DNA of 64,000 nt from an uncultured Alphaproteobacteria bacterium (GCA_943787175.1 CALSLK010000007.1:98678-162677); one strand, 5' to 3'; shown: positions 46,135 to 55,662, counted from the first letter of the stretch. Notes: generated from the letters alone by a model not told the origin. Numbers and translations: made by a program.

Positions 46135-47733
46135 TCAGGCTTCGTTGTTGTCGAACCACCAGCGCTCGATCAGCTTGTAGCCGTCGAACTCCCAGTTGCC
46201 GGCCACATGCTCTGGATGACGCACATTCTCGCGCGTTGCCAGAATGTGGTTGGCGAACAGGTGGATGACCGAGGGGCAGTCGTCACGACAGATCGCCTGC
46301 ATCTCGAAATACATGTCCTTGCGCTTGTCGAAATCAAGCTCGGCACGCGCTTCGCGCAGCAGGGTGTTGAATTCCGGGTTGTCCCAGTAGGACTCGTTCC
46401 AGTTGGACTCGTCGGAATAACCCTGGGTGAACATCCAGTCTTCGGTGGGACGCCCGCTCCAGTAACTGGCAGACCAGGGTGCCTGCATCCAGACGTCCGA
46501 CCAGTAACCATCTGCAGGTGCCCGTACCGGCGTGATGTTGATCCCCGCTGCTGCAGCCTGTTCGGCATAAAGCACCGTCGAATCTACCGCACCGGCATAC
46601 AGGCCGTCTGAAGCAATCAGTTCAACATCGAGCGAGTCCAGACCCGCCTGACGCAGATACCAGTTGGCCTTTTCGGGGTCATAGGCGCGTTGTGGCAGTT
46701 CATCATTGAAGAACCGGTTGGCCGGGCTGATCGGATGATCGTTACCCAGCGAACCACGACCCGCCAGGATCCTGTCCAGGATCTGCTCGCGGTCGATGGC
46801 CAGCTTCAGGGCCATGCGCACGTTGTTGTCGTTGTAAGGCGCATCGGGTCCACGCATGGGGAAGGTGTAATGCTGCGTGCTCGCGGTGTCCTCGACCTTC
46901 ACGCCAGCCTGCTGGCCCAGCAGATCGGCGGTCTTGGCATCGATGTCGCCACTGATATCAAGCGCATCGGTCACCAGGCCGTTGGTGCGCGCATTGGCAT
47001 CGGCAATCACCAGCATTTCGGCACTGTCGAAATGTGCCACGCCCGGCATGAAGTAATTGGGATTGCGCTTCACGATGGCGCTCAGGCCGGGTTCGAAGGA
47101 TTCGATGACATAGGCACCGGCACCCACGCCGCTCACATCCACCACATCACCGTCAGCCGGCATGATCGAAAGCGAGCTGGCGCTGAACCCGAACGGGAAA
47201 TCGGCATTGCCGCCGTCGAGCGTGAAGATGATCTTGTCGTCTCCGTCGGCCTTCATCTCGGTGATGGTGTTGGCAAACGATGCCATGGCCGAAGCCGAAT
47301 CACCCTGCGAGCGCAGAACGGACTGGATCACGTCGTTGGAGTCGACGGTCTTGCCGTTATGGAACTCCACATCCTTGCGCAGGGTGAACATCCATTTGTC
47401 GGGCCCACCCATGGGCTCATAGGATTCAGCCAACAGAGGCTCAAGCTGACCCTCGGCATTGACTTCCGTCAGCTGTGAATAGGCCGTGTACCAAAGGAAG
47501 TTCACAAACCCGCTGCTCAGCGTGGTCGGATCAAGCCCGTCCGTGGAGGAGCCTTGCACGGTCGCAATGCGCAGGTGGCCGCCCTTCTGGGGGGCATCTG
47601 CCTTTGCCTGCTGTGCCAGAAGTCCGGTCGGTACCGCTGCAAGGGCGCCCATGGTTGCAGCGCGGTTGATAAAGGTACGGCGGTTGATCCGCCCCTCGAC
47701 GAAACTTCTCTGCAGATACTCGAAGGATGACAT
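46135..47733 (-). CDS. ABC transporter solute-binding protein, peptide/opine class, Tat-exported
   Basis: A 532-residue family 5 extracellular binding protein. The start at 47733 (MSSFEYLQRSFVEGRINRRT) has GGGAG upstream. NRRTFINRAATMGALAAVPT is a twin-arginine signal, with cleavage after QQAKA; Tat rather than Sec export is unusual but known for this class in alphaproteobacteria. The body has the family anchors GLDPTTLSSGFVNFLWYTAY, FTLRKDVEFHNGKTVDSNDV and MALKLAIDREQILDRILAGR. It should bind a peptide, opine or small cationic compound. No permease or ATPase genes are in the window, so the rest of the transporter is elsewhere. Divergent from soxB, suggesting a role in uptake of a sarcosine precursor. 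Confidence 0.9.
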   Translation of the reverse strand: MSSFEYLQRSFVEGRINRRTFINRAATMGALAAVPTGLLAQQAKADAPQKGGHLRIATVQGSSTDGLDPTTLSSGFVNFLWYTAYSQLTEVNAEGQLEPLLAESYEPMGGPDKWMFTLRKDVEFHNGKTVDSNDVIQSVLRSQGDSASAMASFANTITEMKADGDDKIIFTLDGGNADFPFGFSASSLSIMPADGDVVDVSGVGAGAYVIESFEPGLSAIVKRNPNYFMPGVAHFDSAEMLVIADANARTNGLVTDALDISGDIDAKTADLLGQQAGVKVEDTASTQHYTFPMRGPDAPYNDNNVRMALKLAIDREQILDRILAGRGSLGNDHPISPANRFFNDELPQRAYDPEKANWYLRQAGLDSLDVELIASDGLYAGAVDSTVLYAEQAAAAGINITPVRAPADGYWSDVWMQAPWSASYWSGRPTEDWMFTQGYSDESNWNESYWDNPEFNTLLREARAELDFDKRKDMYFEMQAICRDDCPSVIHLFANHILATRENVRHPEHVAGNWEFDGYKLIERWWFDNNEA

Positions 47734-47776
47734 CGAATTCTCCCATTGTGACGGCCGGTCGCTTCGTGTGTTCGAT

Positions 47777-47793
47777 CGTGACGAATCGTTACG
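47777..47793. promoter_or_regulatory. Imperfect palindrome near the solute-binding-protein start
   Basis: CGTGACGAATCGTTACG: seven-base arms with one mismatch around AAT, 44 bases upstream of the solute-binding-protein ATG on the reverse strand. Possible operator in the divergent region shared with soxBDAG. Weak on its own. Confidence 0.35.
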
Positions 47794-47822
47794 GCCCATG
47801 ATGAAGACACGATCACAAAAAT

Positions 47823-47855
47823 TGACCTGTTTGTCACGAAATACTGTGATCACAG
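47823..47855 (+). promoter_or_regulatory. Predicted soxBDAG promoter with perfect palindrome over the -10 box
   Basis: TTGACC (47823-47828), 17 bases, then TGTGAT (47846-47851), matches a sigma-70 promoter (5/6 and 4/6 of consensus). The -10 box lies inside CTGTGATCACAG (47844-47855), a perfect 12-bp palindrome. A repressor bound there would block transcription. The GntR gene at 52844 is a natural candidate regulator. The start codon of soxB is 45 bases further. Confidence 0.6.
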
Positions 47856-47900
47856 ATTGACGCCTTCAAACGCCGGTTGCATAGATGATGCGGCCAGATC

Positions 47901-49154
47901 ATGACCCATTATTCCCTTCTTCAACTCGCCGCAGAAGCGCTGCTGCCAAGCCGGCGAGGCCCCGCCTTTGAGCAATCCGAGCTCAAATCGCGCTATGACG
48001 TGGTGATTGTCGGTGGCGGTGGGCACGGCTTGGCCACGGCCTATTATCTGGCCGCCCAACACGGAATCACCAATGTCGCAGTGATCGAGCGCGGCTGGCT
48101 TGGGGGCGGTAACACCGGTCGCAACACCACCATCATCCGTGCCGATTACCTGATGCCCGGCAATGTCGCGTTTTTCGGCCATGCCCTGGGTATGTGGCCG
48201 ACGCTTTCGCGTGAACTCAATTTCAACGTCATGTTCAGTCCGCGCGGTTACCTCGACCTCGCCCATTCAGAAGGCCAGCTCGACCACTTCAAACGCCGCG
48301 CGAATGTTCTTGCGCTCAACGGCATCGGTGCGCGCATGGCCGATCTGGACGAATTGCGTGAGCTTGAACCCGCACTTTCCATCGGCCTGGAACCGCCGAT
48401 CCCGGTTCTGGGCGGCCTGGTGCAGGACACCGCCGGAACCGCCCGCCACGATGCCGTCGCCTGGGGTTACGCGCGCGGTGCAAGGAAACTGGGCGTCGAC
48501 ATCATTCAGGGCTGCGAGGTCCTGGGGCTCGAGATCGAAAACAATCACCTGCGCGCGGTCAAGACCAACCGGGGCGTGGTCAGGACCGATACTGCTGTGG
48601 TCTCGGTTGCCGGCAATTCCAGCCGTGTCGCAGATATGGCGGGTGTAAAACTGCCCATCGAGACCTATCCGGTGCAGGCCTTCGTCTCGGAGCCGCTCAA
48701 GCCGATCCTCCATCGCGTCACCAACCTGAACCTTGGTTACGCCTATGCCGGTCAGACCGACAAGGGCGAGATCGTCATGGGTGGTAATGCAGAACCGATG
48801 GCAGGTTACGCGCAACGTGGCAGCCCTCTGCGCATCGCCGAGCTCACGGCCAAACTCGTCCACATCATGCCCTTCCTCAGCCGCGCGCGGTTGATGCGGG
48901 TCTGGGGCGGCATTGCCGATATCGCCACCGATGGCAGTGCTGTTGTGGGCCCAAGCCCCGTTGCGGGCCTGCACTTCAACGCCGGGTGGGGATATTCCGG
49001 CTTCAAGGCAACCCCGGCAGCCGGGTGGTGCATGGCCCATTCGCTTGCGTCGGGAAAAACCCATCCGCTGATCGAACCTTTTGGTTTTGAGCGGTTTTCC
49101 TCCGGCGCATTTCTGGATGAGGGCGGTGCAGGCCCCTATCCCTGGCTACACTGA
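47901..49154 (+). CDS. soxB: Sarcosine oxidase subunit beta
   Basis: A 417-residue flavoprotein of heterotetrameric sarcosine oxidase, which carries out oxidative demethylation of sarcosine to glycine with tetrahydrofolate as one-carbon acceptor. The NAD/FAD motif YDVVIVGGGGHGLATAYYLA and GGGNTGRNTTIIRADY are typical. His183 in GTARHDAVAWGYARGA is in the position of the covalent FMN attachment. The C-terminal GWGYSGFKATPAAGWCMAHS is the FAD-contact segment. First gene of soxBDAG; soxD follows after nine bases. Confidence 0.95.
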   Translation: MTHYSLLQLAAEALLPSRRGPAFEQSELKSRYDVVIVGGGGHGLATAYYLAAQHGITNVAVIERGWLGGGNTGRNTTIIRADYLMPGNVAFFGHALGMWPTLSRELNFNVMFSPRGYLDLAHSEGQLDHFKRRANVLALNGIGARMADLDELRELEPALSIGLEPPIPVLGGLVQDTAGTARHDAVAWGYARGARKLGVDIIQGCEVLGLEIENNHLRAVKTNRGVVRTDTAVVSVAGNSSRVADMAGVKLPIETYPVQAFVSEPLKPILHRVTNLNLGYAYAGQTDKGEIVMGGNAEPMAGYAQRGSPLRIAELTAKLVHIMPFLSRARLMRVWGGIADIATDGSAVVGPSPVAGLHFNAGWGYSGFKATPAAGWCMAHSLASGKTHPLIEPFGFERFSSGAFLDEGGAGPYPWLH

Positions 49155-49163
49155 GGGCGTGCC

Positions 49164-49421
49164 ATGTTGATCATCCCCTGCCCATGGTGCGGCGAGCGCG
49201 ACGAGAGCGAGTTCTCCTATGGCGGCCGCGCAAAGCTACTGCCACCGCTTGATGCATCGGCAGACGCCTGGCAGGCAGCACTCCACGTTCACGAAAACCC
49301 GGATGGCTGGCACGAAGAACTCTGGTTCCATGGCTTTGGCTGTAACCAATGGCTTGTCATCAGACGCCATACCCGCACGCAGGAAATTGCCGGGGGCCGT
49401 GCGCCGGGGGAGGCGTCATGA
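49164..49421 (+). CDS. soxD: Sarcosine oxidase subunit delta
   Basis: An 85-residue small zinc-binding subunit of the heterotetramer. Cys6 and Cys9 (IPCPWCGERDESEFSYGG) with His56 and Cys60 (LWFHGFGCNQWLVI) form the zinc site, and the spacing fits family members. The stop overlaps the soxA start (ATGA) for coupled translation. Confidence 0.95.
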   Translation: MLIIPCPWCGERDESEFSYGGRAKLLPPLDASADAWQAALHVHENPDGWHEELWFHGFGCNQWLVIRRHTRTQEIAGGRAPGEAS

Positions 49422-52390
49422 GCGGGAACAGACAAATCAGGCGGCTGGCACAGGGCGGCATGATCGACCGTGCAAAACCGCTGTCTTTCAGCTTCAATGG
49501 CGCGAAGCTTGGCGGATTCCACGGTGACACACTGGCCTCGGCCCTGATCGCCAACGGCATCGATGTCGTCGCGCGCAGCTTCAAGCTTCACCGGCCCCGT
49601 GGCGTGATGACCGATGGCCCGGAAGAACCCAATGCCATCGTTACCGTGGGCACGGGGGCCGCGCGCACACCAAACCTCAAGGCGACGGAAGTTCCGCTCA
49701 CTGACGGTCTTGTTGCTTCTTCGCAGAACTGTTGGCCGTCCGTTGATCACGATTTCGGCGCTGTCGCAGGCCTCATGTCACCCCTGTTGGGTGCCGGGTT
49801 CTACTACAAGACCTTCATGGCACCCCAAGGCGCCTGGACCTTCTATGAAAAGATGATCCGCCGTGCCGCCGGCCTTGGACGCGCCACAGAAGGCCTGGAC
49901 CCCGAAACCTACGAACATCGCCACGCCCAATGCGACGTTCTCATCATCGGTGCCGGGCCCGCCGGTCTTGCCGCTGCGCAACGCCTGGCAGGATCAGGCA
50001 TGCGTATCATGCTCTGCGATGAACGCAGGCAACCCGGCGGTGCTCTTCAGACCACCAGCGAAACCATTGATGGCGCGCCGGGTTCCGTATGGGCACATGC
50101 TGCCGCTGAATCCCTGGGCTCATCGGGCGATACAACGGTGTTGCAACACGCAACGGCAGTCTGGCTGGCCGATCACGGGCTCGTCACGATTGCACAGCGC
50201 CTGGGTGCCGGCATTCCTGTTGCACAGCGCCTGTGGTTCGTGCGCGCTCGCCATATCATCGTCGCCACCGGCGCCATTGAACGCCCGCTCTGTTTCTCCG
50301 GCAACGATCGACCCGGTGTCATGCTTTCTTCTGCGGCAGGCGCCTACCGGCGCCGCTACGGCGTGGCTGTGGGATCACGTGCGGTGGTCCATGCCAACAA
50401 CGACAGTGGATACAATTGCCTGGTTGAACTGGGAGCGGCCGGAATTGATGTTGCCGCCGTGGTCGACCTCCGCCCGGCCGCCCGGATCGGAGATGGTGCA
50501 CGTGAGCGCGCGGGAACCATCCCAATTCACGCAGACAGTCGTGTTGCTCGAACATCGGGACGAATACGTCTGCAGCATGTCGCGGTTGCGTCGCATGGCG
50601 AAGCCGACCCCCGATGCAGCTTTGATGCCGACCTCCTGTGTGTCGCCGGCGGCTGGTCCCCAACGGTCCACCTGCTGGCACATCGCGGTACACCTGCGCA
50701 GTTTGACCCCGATGCAGCGGCGTTTCTTGCCCAGGCGAAGGAGGATCATCTGGAACTTGCGGGTTCAGCAGCAGGCATCACGGATCTGGCAGCGTGCCTC
50801 GAAAGCGGATTCCGTGCGGCCGAAAATGCCCTTGCCAAACTCGGCCTTGAAGCCACGGCCAGAGCCGTCGAACAGAGCGTCGTCAGCGACGTGTTGCCGC
50901 CGGGAAATCTGGACGGGCCGTGGTGCAGCGCCCAAGGCACCAAAAGGCGGCGCAAGGCGTTTGTTGATCTCCAGAACGATGTCACGGCTGCGGATCTGGA
51001 ATCAGCTATTGCCGAGGGTTATGACGCCGTCGAACACCTCAAGCGTTACACGACCAATGGCATGGGAACGGACCAGGGCAAGCTCAGCAACGTTCTGGCC
51101 ATCGGCATTGTTGCCGAGATTACCGGCCGTCCGGTTGCCGAAATCGGGCATACAACCTTCCGCCCGCCCTATACGCCGGTCACCTTTGGTGCGCTGGTCG
51201 GGCCGCGCATTGGCAGCAACCTGCTCGTCACCCGTCGCACGGCTTTCCATGACCTGCATCTTGCCGCTGGCGCGGTCATGGAACCTGCCGGCGCCTGGCT
51301 ATATCCCAAATGTTATCCGCGTGGCGGCGAAGACATCGACGCGGCGATCCAACGCGAAGTCGTGTCGGTTCGTGGTGCTGTCGGGTTTGTTGATATGGCG
51401 ACCCTGGGCAAGTTCGAACTGCACGGCCCCGATGCCGGGGCGTTCCTGGACCGGGTATACGGCAACCGCCTTTCGACCCTGGCCGTGGGGCGTTGCCGTT
51501 ATGCCGTGATGCTGCGCGAAGACGGCGTCGTTTTTGACGACGGCACCGTCACCCGCATGGCAGAGAACATCTGGCATCTGACGGCAACAACCAGCCATGC
51601 CGGGTCGGTCTATCGGCATCTGACGCGCCTCCTGCAGGTCGAATGGCCTGACCTCGACGTGCATCTGATTGATGTCAGCGAACAATGGGCAGGTCTGGCC
51701 ATCGCTGGCCCCAGGGCACGCGATGTGCTGGCGCAGATCGTGTCCGATGTGGCGACGGGCTCCGATGACCTGCCCTTCATGGGATTCCGGGAAGGCAAGG
51801 TCGGTGCGCACCACGCACGCATCTACCGCATCAGTTTCTCGGGCGAACTGGCCTATGAAGTCTTTGTCTTTGCCAATGCAGCCGCCGATCTGTGGCAGGC
51901 CGTCATGGAAGCTGGCGAATCCTTCGACATCTGCCCCTACGGCTACGAAGCGCTTGATGTCATGCGCATCGAAAAGGGCCATATCGCCGACGGCGAAATC
52001 GATGGGCGCAGCTTCCCCGGTGATCTGGGGCTGGGCCGCATGATGAAACGTGACACGCCGTTCCTGGGAAGCGCCTTGCTGCGGCACTATGGGGAACAGC
52101 GCAAACGCCAGCCGGTTCTTGTCGGCCTGACGGCTTTGGACGGCAAAAGCCGCATACCCGGCGGTGCCATCCTGATTGATCGCAACGCGGATGCTCGCAA
52201 ACCCATCGGCCACGTCACGGCCACGATCATCAGCCCGACCCTGGGCAAACCCATCGCCATGGCGATGCTCGACAGCGGTCAGACATCCCAAAGCCTCAGT
52301 GCGGTTTCGCCTGCTGCCGGGCTGAAAGTTGACGTCACCGTGACTGCCATGCCGTTCTTTGATCCCGCGGGCGAGCGGATGCGCTCATGA
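49418..52390 (+). CDS. soxA: Sarcosine oxidase subunit alpha
   Basis: A 990-residue subunit. The start at 49418 overlaps the soxD stop; an in-frame upstream extension is excluded. The N-terminal domain (FSFNGAKLGGFHGDTLASAL and KLHRPRGVMTDGPEEPNAIV) is the 2Fe-2S-ferredoxin-like lid. The NAD-binding motif CDVLIIGAGPAGLAAAQRLA lies near residue 173 and a second Rossmann half follows near residue 320. From about residue 600 onward it is a folate-binding GcvT-like domain (PYTPVTFGALVGPRIGSNLL, MATLGKFELHGPDAGAFLDR) that transfers the methyl carbon to tetrahydrofolate. Length and order are normal and the gene is unbroken. Confidence 0.95.
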   Translation: MSGNRQIRRLAQGGMIDRAKPLSFSFNGAKLGGFHGDTLASALIANGIDVVARSFKLHRPRGVMTDGPEEPNAIVTVGTGAARTPNLKATEVPLTDGLVASSQNCWPSVDHDFGAVAGLMSPLLGAGFYYKTFMAPQGAWTFYEKMIRRAAGLGRATEGLDPETYEHRHAQCDVLIIGAGPAGLAAAQRLAGSGMRIMLCDERRQPGGALQTTSETIDGAPGSVWAHAAAESLGSSGDTTVLQHATAVWLADHGLVTIAQRLGAGIPVAQRLWFVRARHIIVATGAIERPLCFSGNDRPGVMLSSAAGAYRRRYGVAVGSRAVVHANNDSGYNCLVELGAAGIDVAAVVDLRPAARIGDGARERAGTIPIHADSRVARTSGRIRLQHVAVASHGEADPRCSFDADLLCVAGGWSPTVHLLAHRGTPAQFDPDAAAFLAQAKEDHLELAGSAAGITDLAACLESGFRAAENALAKLGLEATARAVEQSVVSDVLPPGNLDGPWCSAQGTKRRRKAFVDLQNDVTAADLESAIAEGYDAVEHLKRYTTNGMGTDQGKLSNVLAIGIVAEITGRPVAEIGHTTFRPPYTPVTFGALVGPRIGSNLLVTRRTAFHDLHLAAGAVMEPAGAWLYPKCYPRGGEDIDAAIQREVVSVRGAVGFVDMATLGKFELHGPDAGAFLDRVYGNRLSTLAVGRCRYAVMLREDGVVFDDGTVTRMAENIWHLTATTSHAGSVYRHLTRLLQVEWPDLDVHLIDVSEQWAGLAIAGPRARDVLAQIVSDVATGSDDLPFMGFREGKVGAHHARIYRISFSGELAYEVFVFANAAADLWQAVMEAGESFDICPYGYEALDVMRIEKGHIADGEIDGRSFPGDLGLGRMMKRDTPFLGSALLRHYGEQRKRQPVLVGLTALDGKSRIPGGAILIDRNADARKPIGHVTATIISPTLGKPIAMAMLDSGQTSQSLSAVSPAAGLKVDVTVTAMPFFDPAGERMRS

Positions 52391-52842
52391 TCACCTTGCA
52401 GGAAACCACGGGGTTCACAGCCCTGCGTCTTGTCGGCATCGATGCTGACAGCGCGATTGCAGGTTTGGCTCTGCCAGCCGGAATCGGCCAGGCATCGCAT
52501 GGCGCCAACCGAAGCCTCCTGATGCCTGGTCCCGACATCTGCCTGATCCTTGATCGCGCCGGTGATCTGGACCGCAGCGCAGCCGATTGCGCGAAGCTCG
52601 CCCTGGACGAGAGCGGCGCCTGGCGTCTCTTCGTGCTGGAGGGAGAGGGTGCCTGTGACCTGATGGGCCAGCTTTCACCAGCCGATCTGCACGGCCCACC
52701 GGATGCCTGCATTGCGACCCATGCTGGCGGCCATCCCGTCATCATCCTGCCGCGCGGGGCCAACCGGCTCGAACTGCTGGTGGCGCGCAGTTACACCGAA
52801 TCTCTGCTCGCCCTGCTTGAACCGGCGCTGGTACGCGCCTGA
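52387..52842 (+). CDS. soxG: Sarcosine oxidase subunit gamma
   Basis: A 151-residue gamma subunit of the GcvT-like fold lacking catalytic residues. ETTGFTALRLVGIDADSAIA at the N-terminus and FVLEGEGACDLMGQLSPADL in the centre match the family, as does the closing HPVIILPRGANRLELLVARS. The start overlaps the soxA stop by four bases. It ends two bases before the end of the convergent GntR gene, leaving no room for a terminator between them. Confidence 0.92.
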   Translation: MITLQETTGFTALRLVGIDADSAIAGLALPAGIGQASHGANRSLLMPGPDICLILDRAGDLDRSAADCAKLALDESGAWRLFVLEGEGACDLMGQLSPADLHGPPDACIATHAGGHPVIILPRGANRLELLVARSYTESLLALLEPALVRA

Positions 52843-52843
52843 G

Positions 52844-53521
52844 TCAGGGTGATCCGCGCGCCAGCTGGCGATAGACCTTCGTGCCCCAGCCGATATCGCG
52901 CTCGATCAGTTCGCGGGCACGTTGCGGGTCACCCGCTCGAACAGCCTCGGCAACCCAGATATGCAGGTTGCGCCACTCTTCAGACGTCTCGAGGACATTG
53001 ACGACATCAGCCAGATAGGGCCCGGACTGGACCCACAGACCTTCGATGATGGAGACCAGCTCGTCGTTGCCCGCACGGTTATAGATCGTGAAGTGAAAGC
53101 TGTAGTTGTTGGTCAGATAGCCATGTTTGTCTGCCGCAGTGATATCCCGGTCGGTCTGGGCTGCAAGTTTCTCAAGTCTCCTGATCTTGGTTTCCGAAAG
53201 GTTGGGCACGGCAAGTTCCGTCGCCAGGCCCTCCAGATGGGCACGCAGGAAAAACAACTCGGAAACACGTTTGGGGTTGAGTTTGGGCACCCGGAACGAG
53301 CGGTTGGCCTTCGAGACCAGGGCGCGTTCCGAAGCCAGGCGTTTCAGGGCTTCGCGCACCGGCATGGCACTGGTTCCAAAGGTCTCGGCGACCTTGCGAA
53401 TGGAAAGACCGGCGTCGGGCGCAAACTCACCGGCAATCAGCGACCACTTGAGCTGCTGATAAACCCGCTCGCTCATGGAGGTGTCAGGTTGCCGGGAACT
53501 GGAACGCTTTGCAGGTGTCAA
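52844..53521 (-). CDS. GntR-family transcriptional regulator, FCD type
   Basis: A 225-residue regulator. The N-terminal winged helix is YQQLKWSLIAGEFAPDAGLS with IRKVAETFGTSAMPVREALK (the recognition helix). The C-terminal FCD ligand-binding domain has FLRAHLEGLATELAVPNLSE and helices around YSFHFTIYNRAGNDELVSII, including histidines likely to bind a metal. FCD regulators respond to small carboxylates or amines. Its start overlaps the stop of the TMADH-like gene by four bases, so both are on one mRNA, and it is convergent to soxG. It is the obvious candidate to control this block, including the palindrome at 47844-47855, but that is inferred. Confidence 0.9.
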   Translation of the reverse strand: MTPAKRSSSRQPDTSMSERVYQQLKWSLIAGEFAPDAGLSIRKVAETFGTSAMPVREALKRLASERALVSKANRSFRVPKLNPKRVSELFFLRAHLEGLATELAVPNLSETKIRRLEKLAAQTDRDITAADKHGYLTNNYSFHFTIYNRAGNDELVSIIEGLWVQSGPYLADVVNVLETSEEWRNLHIWVAEAVRAGDPQRARELIERDIGWGTKVYRQLARGSP

Positions 53522-55557
53522 ACGATCACCCGGTCGCGTTTCATGATGTCTTCACCGTCCAGCGTGCGGGCATAAAGGTGCCCTGCATGAACTGCTGCGG
53601 CAATGATGTTGGGCGCTTCGCAGTCACCAATGCGTTTCAGGCTGACAATACCGGCCTCTTTCAGTTTGTCGGGCTGGTCAGCCAACTGCCGGTAAAGGCC
53701 GTCGTCGGGATCGCGTGATGTCACGGTCACAACAGCATCGACATTCTTCCAGACCTTGTTGCCAGAATAGGTGCAGGCCAAAGAGGCTTCGGTGCCGCTG
53801 AACCCGGTCAGCATGCGCGCCGTGACGATCTCCACCCCCAGGTCGATCAGACGCGCCTGGATACGTGCCTGGTCCAGCGTTCCCGAACAATGCGGCGAGA
53901 CGTTATCGGCCGAGGTCACCAGCATGACCTCGTTGCCGCGTGCTCGCAGCGTTTCGGCAATCACGCCACCCAGATAGAAATGGTCATCGTCATAAACCAG
54001 CACACGTCCGTCGATCTCTGCGCCGGCCATCACATCATCGGGCGTAAAGACCGCATCGCCGTCATGCCCGTCGAACGGGCTGAAGCTTGAAACGCCCATG
54101 CCGTTGCGCCGCCAGCGCGAACCCGTCGCGATGCAGACATGTTCGAAACCAAATTCCAGGATGTCGGGAGCTGTCAGTTTGCTATCCAGGTAGATCGAGA
54201 CATTGGGCAGCTTGTGCAACTGGCCGATGCGCCAGTCCTTGACCCGCGCAAAGGTCGAAAGGCCAGCCAGCCCGGCTTCGCGTCGTGCCCGCCCGCCCAA
54301 TTCATCGGTGGCCTCGGCCAGGGCGACTTCATAACCGCGTTTGCCCAGCGCACGGGCAGCTTCCAGTCCGGCAGGGCCAGCTCCCACGATCAGCACCTTG
54401 CCGTCACCACCCTTGTCGGCGATGTGCTCGGGATGCCAGCCGCGCCGCCATTCCTCACCCATGGTCGGGTTCTGGGTGCAGCGCAGGGGCACACCTTCGC
54501 TGTTGGTCATGATGCAGACATTGCAGCCGATGCACTCGCGAATGTCGTCAATGCGACCTTCCTCGATCTTCCTTGGCAGGAACGGATCAGCAATGGATGG
54601 CCTCGCCGCACCGATGATGTCGACCAGCCCCTTGTTGATGATCGACGCCATCCGGTCGGCCGTCGTGTAGCGGCCCACGGTCAGCACCGGCTTGGTCGTC
54701 ACCTGTTTCACGAATGCGATGTACTCTTCCTGCGCGCCTTCCTCAGCGAACCTTGCGGTGCGTGCATCGGCCTGGAAGTTCGCGATGTTGACGTCCCACA
54801 GGTCCGGCAACTCTGCGACATGTTCGACCAGAGCCCGGCCGTCGCCTTCAAAGGTGATCCCGGCATCGACATCCAGGTTGTCGACCGCAAAACGGATTGC
54901 CACGCCGCAGGTGTCGCCCACAGCGTCTTTGGTGTCTTCCAGCAGTTCCTTGATCAGGCGCGCCCGGTTCTCGAAGCTGCCGCCGTATTCATCCGTGCGG
55001 TGGTTGAAGACCGGCGACAGGAACTGGGCGGGCAGATAACCGTGCGCGGCATAGACATAGACGATGTCGAACCCGGCTTCTTTGGCACGCAATGCCGACT
55101 TGCGGTGGTTTTCGCGGAATTCCCTGATATCGGCCTTGTCCATGGCCCGGGTCTGGTTGGTGCCGTGCCACACCGGCATCGACATCGGGCCCGTCGGCAC
55201 ACGCCGGCTCAGCTTGTTGCCACTGGCATAACCGCCATGCCACAGCTCCACGCCCGCAAGCGATCCGTGTTTGTGCACGCCATCAACCATGGCAGCCTGA
55301 TTCCTGACGTCGCCATCGTCCCACAGCGTGCAATAGGCGTGGGGTCCGTCGTCGGATGTGTCGTCGGTCGAACAGTATTCCGTGCACACCACGCCCCAGC
55401 CGCCCTCGGCCTTGACCTCACGCATGGCGTTCAGCGTTTTGGGATAGGCCCAGCCCATGCCCGAACAATGGGGCACCTGGTAGAACCGGTTGGGTGCGGT
55501 GACGGGCCCGATCTTGATGGGCTCGAACAGGATGTCGTAACGCGGATCACGGGTCAT
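53518..55557 (-). CDS. Trimethylamine-dehydrogenase-family flavoprotein (possible DgcA-like demethylase)
   Basis: A 679-residue enzyme with FMN barrel, 4Fe-4S site and ADP/FAD-like domains. NRFYQVPHCSGMGWAYPKTL has the cysteine in the position of TMADH Cys30, which binds FMN covalently. EGGWGVVCTEYCSTDDTSDD keeps the Tyr60 position. ELWHGGYASGNKLSRR and VYVYAAHGYLPAQFLSPVFN hold the active site. The iron-sulphur cysteines are in ECIGCNVCIMTNSEGVPLRC. The pocket tryptophan Trp264 of TMADH is missing (LWDVNIANFQADARTARF), as in dimethylglycine-type relatives. Possible substrates are dimethylglycine, trimethylamine, dimethylamine or N-methylproline; the sarcosine oxidase next door favours a route that ends in sarcosine. 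The electron acceptor (DgcB or ETF) is not in the window. Confidence 0.88.
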   Translation of the reverse strand: MTRDPRYDILFEPIKIGPVTAPNRFYQVPHCSGMGWAYPKTLNAMREVKAEGGWGVVCTEYCSTDDTSDDGPHAYCTLWDDGDVRNQAAMVDGVHKHGSLAGVELWHGGYASGNKLSRRVPTGPMSMPVWHGTNQTRAMDKADIREFRENHRKSALRAKEAGFDIVYVYAAHGYLPAQFLSPVFNHRTDEYGGSFENRARLIKELLEDTKDAVGDTCGVAIRFAVDNLDVDAGITFEGDGRALVEHVAELPDLWDVNIANFQADARTARFAEEGAQEEYIAFVKQVTTKPVLTVGRYTTADRMASIINKGLVDIIGAARPSIADPFLPRKIEEGRIDDIRECIGCNVCIMTNSEGVPLRCTQNPTMGEEWRRGWHPEHIADKGGDGKVLIVGAGPAGLEAARALGKRGYEVALAEATDELGGRARREAGLAGLSTFARVKDWRIGQLHKLPNVSIYLDSKLTAPDILEFGFEHVCIATGSRWRRNGMGVSSFSPFDGHDGDAVFTPDDVMAGAEIDGRVLVYDDDHFYLGGVIAETLRARGNEVMLVTSADNVSPHCSGTLDQARIQARLIDLGVEIVTARMLTGFSGTEASLACTYSGNKVWKNVDAVVTVTSRDPDDGLYRQLADQPDKLKEAGIVSLKRIGDCEAPNIIAAAVHAGHLYARTLDGEDIMKRDRVIV

Positions 55558-55581
55558 GGCAGCTTCCCCTCATAGAGAACA

Positions 55582-55596
55582 CCACCATAGCGGTGG
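55582..55596. promoter_or_regulatory. Short palindrome between divergent TMADH-like and M20 genes
   Basis: CCACC, five-base loop ATAGC, GGTGG, about 25 bases upstream of the TMADH-like start. The 100-base gap must contain both promoters. It could be a GntR site but the arms are only five bases. Confidence 0.25.
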
Positions 55597-55662
55597 ATCG
55601 TTGTTTGCTGAAAGCCCCTGGACCGTTAACTTGGCCTGAACCTTTTTCTCGGGAGAGTGCCT

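Noticed and set aside
49863..51509. Second-frame open frame (548 codons) inside soxA
   Set aside because: Low-complexity composition rich in Arg, Pro and Ser typical of a shifted frame in GC-rich DNA; soxA itself is complete.
54139..55575. Plus-strand open frame (478 codons) opposite the TMADH-like gene
   Set aside because: A mirror frame; the reverse strand encodes a full-length family member with all cofactor residues.
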